Source: Stictocephala bisonia
Lineage: Eukaryota > Arthropoda > Insecta > Hemiptera > Membracidae
DNA length: 64,000 nt
Assembly: GCA_035578905.1 (NCBI GenBank)
Contig: JAQJVL010000747.1
Span: forward strand, 313,001-377,000
Direction: 5' to 3'
Under the pieces are notes generated by a model. That model searched no databases. It worked only from the letters and a program-made list of their open reading frames with translations, and was not told the origin of the DNA. A program made the position numbers and the translations under genes. Positions 60,345 through 64,000 of this stretch are shown here, in pieces. Within the stretch, counting starts at the first letter, position 1, and each line of letters starts with the position of its first letter.

Positions 60345-62050
60345 AGGGTAACATTCAATACCAATGTTCGAGTATGGGCGAGCAGGTGGGTCAATACCAA
60401 TGTTTGTGTATGGGGGGGGCGGGTGTGTTAATACCAATGTTTGTGTATGGGTGGGCGGGTGTGTCAATACCAATGTTTGTGTATGGGTGGGCGTGTGTGT
60501 CAATACCAATGTTTGTGTATGGGCGGGCGGGTGTGTCAATACCAATGTTTGTGTATGGGCGGGCGGGTGTGTCAATACCAATGTTTGTATATGGGTGGGC
60601 GTGTGTGTCAATATCAATGTTTGTGTATGGGCGGGTGGGTGTGTCAATACCAATGTTTGTGTATGGGTGGGCGGGTGTGTCAATATCAATGTTTGTGTAT
60701 GGGTGGGCGGGTGTGTCAATATCAATGTTTGTGTATGGGTGGGCGGGTGTGTCAATACCAATGTTTGTGTATGGGTGGGCGGGTGTGTCAATACTAATGT
60801 TTGTGTATGGGGGGGGCGGGTGTGTTAATACCAATGTTTGTGTATGGGTGGGCGGGTGTGTCAATATCAATGTTTGTGTATGGGTGGGCGGGTGTGTCAA
60901 TATCAATGTTTGTGTATGGGTGGGCGGGTGTGTCAATACCAATGTTTGTGTATGGGCGGGCGGGTGTGTCAATACCAATGTTTGTGTATGGGTGGGCGGG
61001 TGTGTCAATACCAATGTTTGTGTATGGGTGGGCGGGTGTGTCAATACTAATGTTTGTGTATGGGGGGGGCGGGTGTGTTAATACCAATGTTTGTGTATGG
61101 GTGGGTGGGTGTGTCAATACCAATGTTTGTGTATGGGTGGGCGGGTGTGTCAATACCAATGTTTGTGTATGGGCGGGCGGGTGTGTTAATACCAATGTTT
61201 GTGTATGGGTGGGCGGGTGTGTCAATACCAATGTTTGTGTATGGGCGGGCGGGTGTGTCAATACCAATGTTTGTGTATGTGCGGGCGGGTGTGTCAATAC
61301 CAATGTTTGTGTATGGGTGGGCGGGTGTGTCAATACCAATGTTTGTGTATGGGCGGGCGGGTGTGTCAATACCAATGTTTGTGTATGGGCGGGCGGGTGT
61401 GTCAATACCAATGTTTGTGTATGGGCGGGTGGGTGTGTCAATACCAATGTTTGTGTATGGGTGGGCGGTTGTGTCAATACAAATGTTTGTGTATGGGTGG
61501 GCGGGTGTGTCAATATCAATGTTTGTGTATGGGTGGGCGGGTGTGTCAATACCAATGTTTGTGTATGGGCGGGCGGGTGTGTCAATACCAATGTTTGTGT
61601 ATGGATGGGCGGGTGTGTCAATACCAATGTTTATGTATGGGTGGGCGGGTGTGTCAATACCAATGTTTGTGTATGTGTGGGCGGGTGTGTTAATACCAAT
61701 GTTTGTGTATGGGCGGGCGGGTGTGTCAATACCAATGTTTGTGTATGGGTGGGCGTTTGTGTCAATACCAATGTTTGTGTATGGGTGGGCGGATGTGTCA
61801 ATACCAATGTTTGTGTATGGGCGGGCGGGTGTTTTAATACCATTGTGTATGGGTGCGCGGGTGTGTCAATACCAATGTTTGTGTATGGACAGGCGGGTGT
61901 GTCAATACCAATGTTTGTGTATGGGTGGGCGGGTGTGTCAATACCAATGTTTGTGTATGGGTGGGCGGGTGTGTCAGTACCAATGTTTGTGTATGGGCGG
62001 GCGGATGTGTCAATACCAATGTTTGTGTGTGAGTGGGCGAGTGTGTCAAT
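60345..62050. repeat. GC-rich 36-bp minisatellite, about 47 units
   Basis: The unit is TGTGTATGGGTGGGCGGGTG followed by TGTCAATACCAATGTT. Variants replace GGGTGGGC by GGGCGGGC, or by an eight-G run (60411, 60809 and 61060), and CAATACC by CAATATC. A block with CAATACTAATG then the G8 unit recurs at 60794 and 61046, 252 bases (seven units) apart. Because 36 is a multiple of three and the unit lacks stops in several frames, open frames of up to 435 codons occur on both strands (for example 60801-62108 plus, 60794-61627 minus); they show no start context or domain and are by-products of the repeat. The strand is strongly G-rich over C. Confidence 0.97.
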
Positions 62051-64000
62051 AACCAAAATGTTACAATTTGTCATTATTGGTCCTATTTTAAGCTTTAATA
62101 GTGGTTAAACTGAATTGTTTGTAACATCAAGTATATTTTAATATAATTAACACTTTATCACAACTTACACCGTACTGCTCATTAACTAATTGGTTTGGAA
62201 CATAGCCAACGGCAAATAGTTTCATATTATTTCAAATAGAACCAGCTTTATTAATATTTAACATAATTGTTGCCAATTTCTAAATAAATTCATTATATTA
62301 TTAATTTAAATTTTTTAACATTTTGTATACTATTAGTTTATAGTTTACAATTAAAATATTATTGGAATCTTTAATATTTTGCACACAAAAAAAAGAAGAA
62401 ATTGTCTTATTTTAATGTGAAGTTTAGTATTACAATATATTTATTTACTGTTAATATTATTTTTACTCTACTCTCCAATTCACATTGGCTTGTGTGTGAG
62501 TAAACTTAAGAATATTTTTCTTACTGTAGTCCATCAGACGGCGGAAACTGGTTTTACAAGGTACGTTGATTGTAAATGTTTCAATATTAAAATACTATAT
62601 TCAGTTTCCAAGTGTGAAGTTCAAGTTTCTGCAAGTAGTAAGGTAAAGTAAAAAAATACAACGCAAAATTAAAAAACAATAATAATAAAAGTATTTGTCA
62701 TTTCCGTCAACACGTATTGTGTAGGTCAGAGACTATTTTCAGAATATGTGTAGGTAATTGCATTATTTTAATACTAGTTGTATTTATTTAATATCCAGAG
62801 ACTTGAGAAATCAAAACAACATTCTTGTGTAAGAACTCGTGAGATTGTAAAATGTTAATCTATTGCTGGTGAAATTGTTTCATAAGGAACTAAACATACA
62901 AACAGAATTTCTTACAAATACATAATCATCTATGACATTTATGACTTTTTATTGAAATGTTTACAGTACTGAGATATTTATAATTATCTGAGACATTGGC
63001 CAATAAGAAAAATAACCTAAGTACAATTATGAAATAGTGATAAAAATACTACAACCAGAACTTATCAAACGTTTATAAAGTAATATCAAGAATTGTTCAA
63101 TTCTGTTTATTTTAATTCAATTGATTTTTGGTATAAATTATCAAACTAACTTCATAACCACTATCAGTGCTAACATTTAATGAGCAGAGAACCTTTGTTT
63201 GATGTGAGAGAAAATATATATGCATTAAATAAATAAATGTAAAACACCACGTGATTTTCTATATTTTTAATATTAAAAGAAAAAGGGTTATGCTAAAAAT
63301 TTAACTATATAAAATATAAGTTTTAAATGAAACAAATTATTTCATTATATAAAATTCGCCATGAGCAAGTCAATTACGTAATTTCCGACTCTGAAGTTTC
63401 CTTACGCCCAAGGAGGTGCTCCTGAGCCTTTTGATAAATCACAAGATTTTAAAAATGTCTCATAACTTAAGGTGCAATGACCGCAATTCTAAAAGTTACT
63501 TCAGTCCCCAAATATTACCCTCATTTCATCGTGATTATAGTATCCTCCATAACCCTGTGAAATACCCACTTATAATGTAGGATTCCTAAGGACTTAAAAA
63601 AGTATTCAAAGTCCCAAAGGGGAGGAGCTTAGTTTAACATTGTAATGACTTTATTTAGTTATCATTAATATAGTCACACATAAAGTTGAAATGTTACACA
63701 TTTTATTGAATCAATACATATGTTATCATAGTTAATTTTATTTGAACTGAATGACTCTACAGCTCAATGGTAAAAATGTTACTGAATCAATTAACCATCC
63801 AATTTAACACGTTAATTACCCGTTAATTACACATTTGTTTATCACTCTGTTACACTACACTGTAATTAACACCAGTTTTAACGATACTTTATGTAATGTT
63901 ACAGCAAGTCGTGAAACAAATCTTAAAGGATTAGGGGTTTTATAACTAACATTAGTTAAATAATCTATGAACTAACTACTATTTTTTTCTTTTTTTCATA
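62051..64000. other. AT-rich spacer to the end of the window
   Basis: No gene, repeat array or element end recognised. Confidence 0.5.

Noticed and set aside
60345..62108. Open frames up to 435 codons (VYGWAGVSIPMF-type and THPPTHTQTLVL-type peptides) as a real repeat protein
   Set aside because: The frames occur on both strands and in several registers of a 36-bp array, with no domain, splice sites or coding flanks.

Overview
The window looks like AT-rich, gene-poor DNA from an arthropod, most likely an insect. The grounds are: no dense long open frames, abundant microsatellites and minisatellites, non-LTR retrotransposons of insect type, piggyBac and IS630/mariner-type DNA transposons, a DUF7869-type gene of the kind scattered through arthropod genomes, and a short interstitial run of TTAGG-type telomeric units. 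I found no host gene I can defend. Every recognisable protein-coding region belongs to a mobile element, and all are broken. The order of the insect cannot be read from this sequence; Hemiptera would fit but is a guess.

Layout. 1-9.5 kb: AT-rich spacer with a decayed LINE reverse-transcriptase fragment (1998-2976), a SINE-like copy (6.2-6.6 kb), a hairpin, a small MITE-like inverted repeat and a 41-bp tandem repeat. 9565-13860: a LINE with intact ends, a 13-bp target-site duplication, endonuclease, reverse transcriptase, RNase H and a C-terminal zinc knuckle, broken by two frameshifts and two stops, and with only a stub of ORF1. 13.9-15.5 kb: two copies of an unidentified ~300-bp repeat. 18.95-19.86 kb: a 17-bp minisatellite with a 170-bp higher-order period. 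22-31 kb: three copies of one SINE-like family, a LINE 3' fragment, a 32-bp minisatellite (27.5-28.3 kb) and a near-perfect ~125-bp-arm inverted repeat (28991-29374). 33569-36115: an IS630/Tc1-mariner-like transposon with terminal inverted repeats of about 0.63 kb around a dead transposase. 37-40 kb: dispersed and tandem repeats. 41181-43029: a truncated piggyBac-like element bounded by a 15-bp direct repeat. 43166-46623: an element with 53-bp terminal inverted repeats that encloses a spliced, minus-strand DUF7869-family gene. 49.6-49.9 kb: a 32-bp minisatellite. 52.7-53.0 kb: a LINE 3' end. 60.3-62.05 kb: a GC-rich 36-bp minisatellite of about 47 units.

The most interesting unit is 43166-46623. 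The inverted repeats, reading inward, align over 53 bp without gaps (44 matches) and frame exactly one gene, which argues that the DUF7869-family protein is the element's transposase. An intron of this gene carries degenerate copies of the same unit that forms the 36-bp array at 60.3-62 kb, which suggests a link between element and satellite.

All calls come from reading the sequence by eye. Family names rest on motif recognition, not on searches. Boundaries of diverged repeats are approximate.
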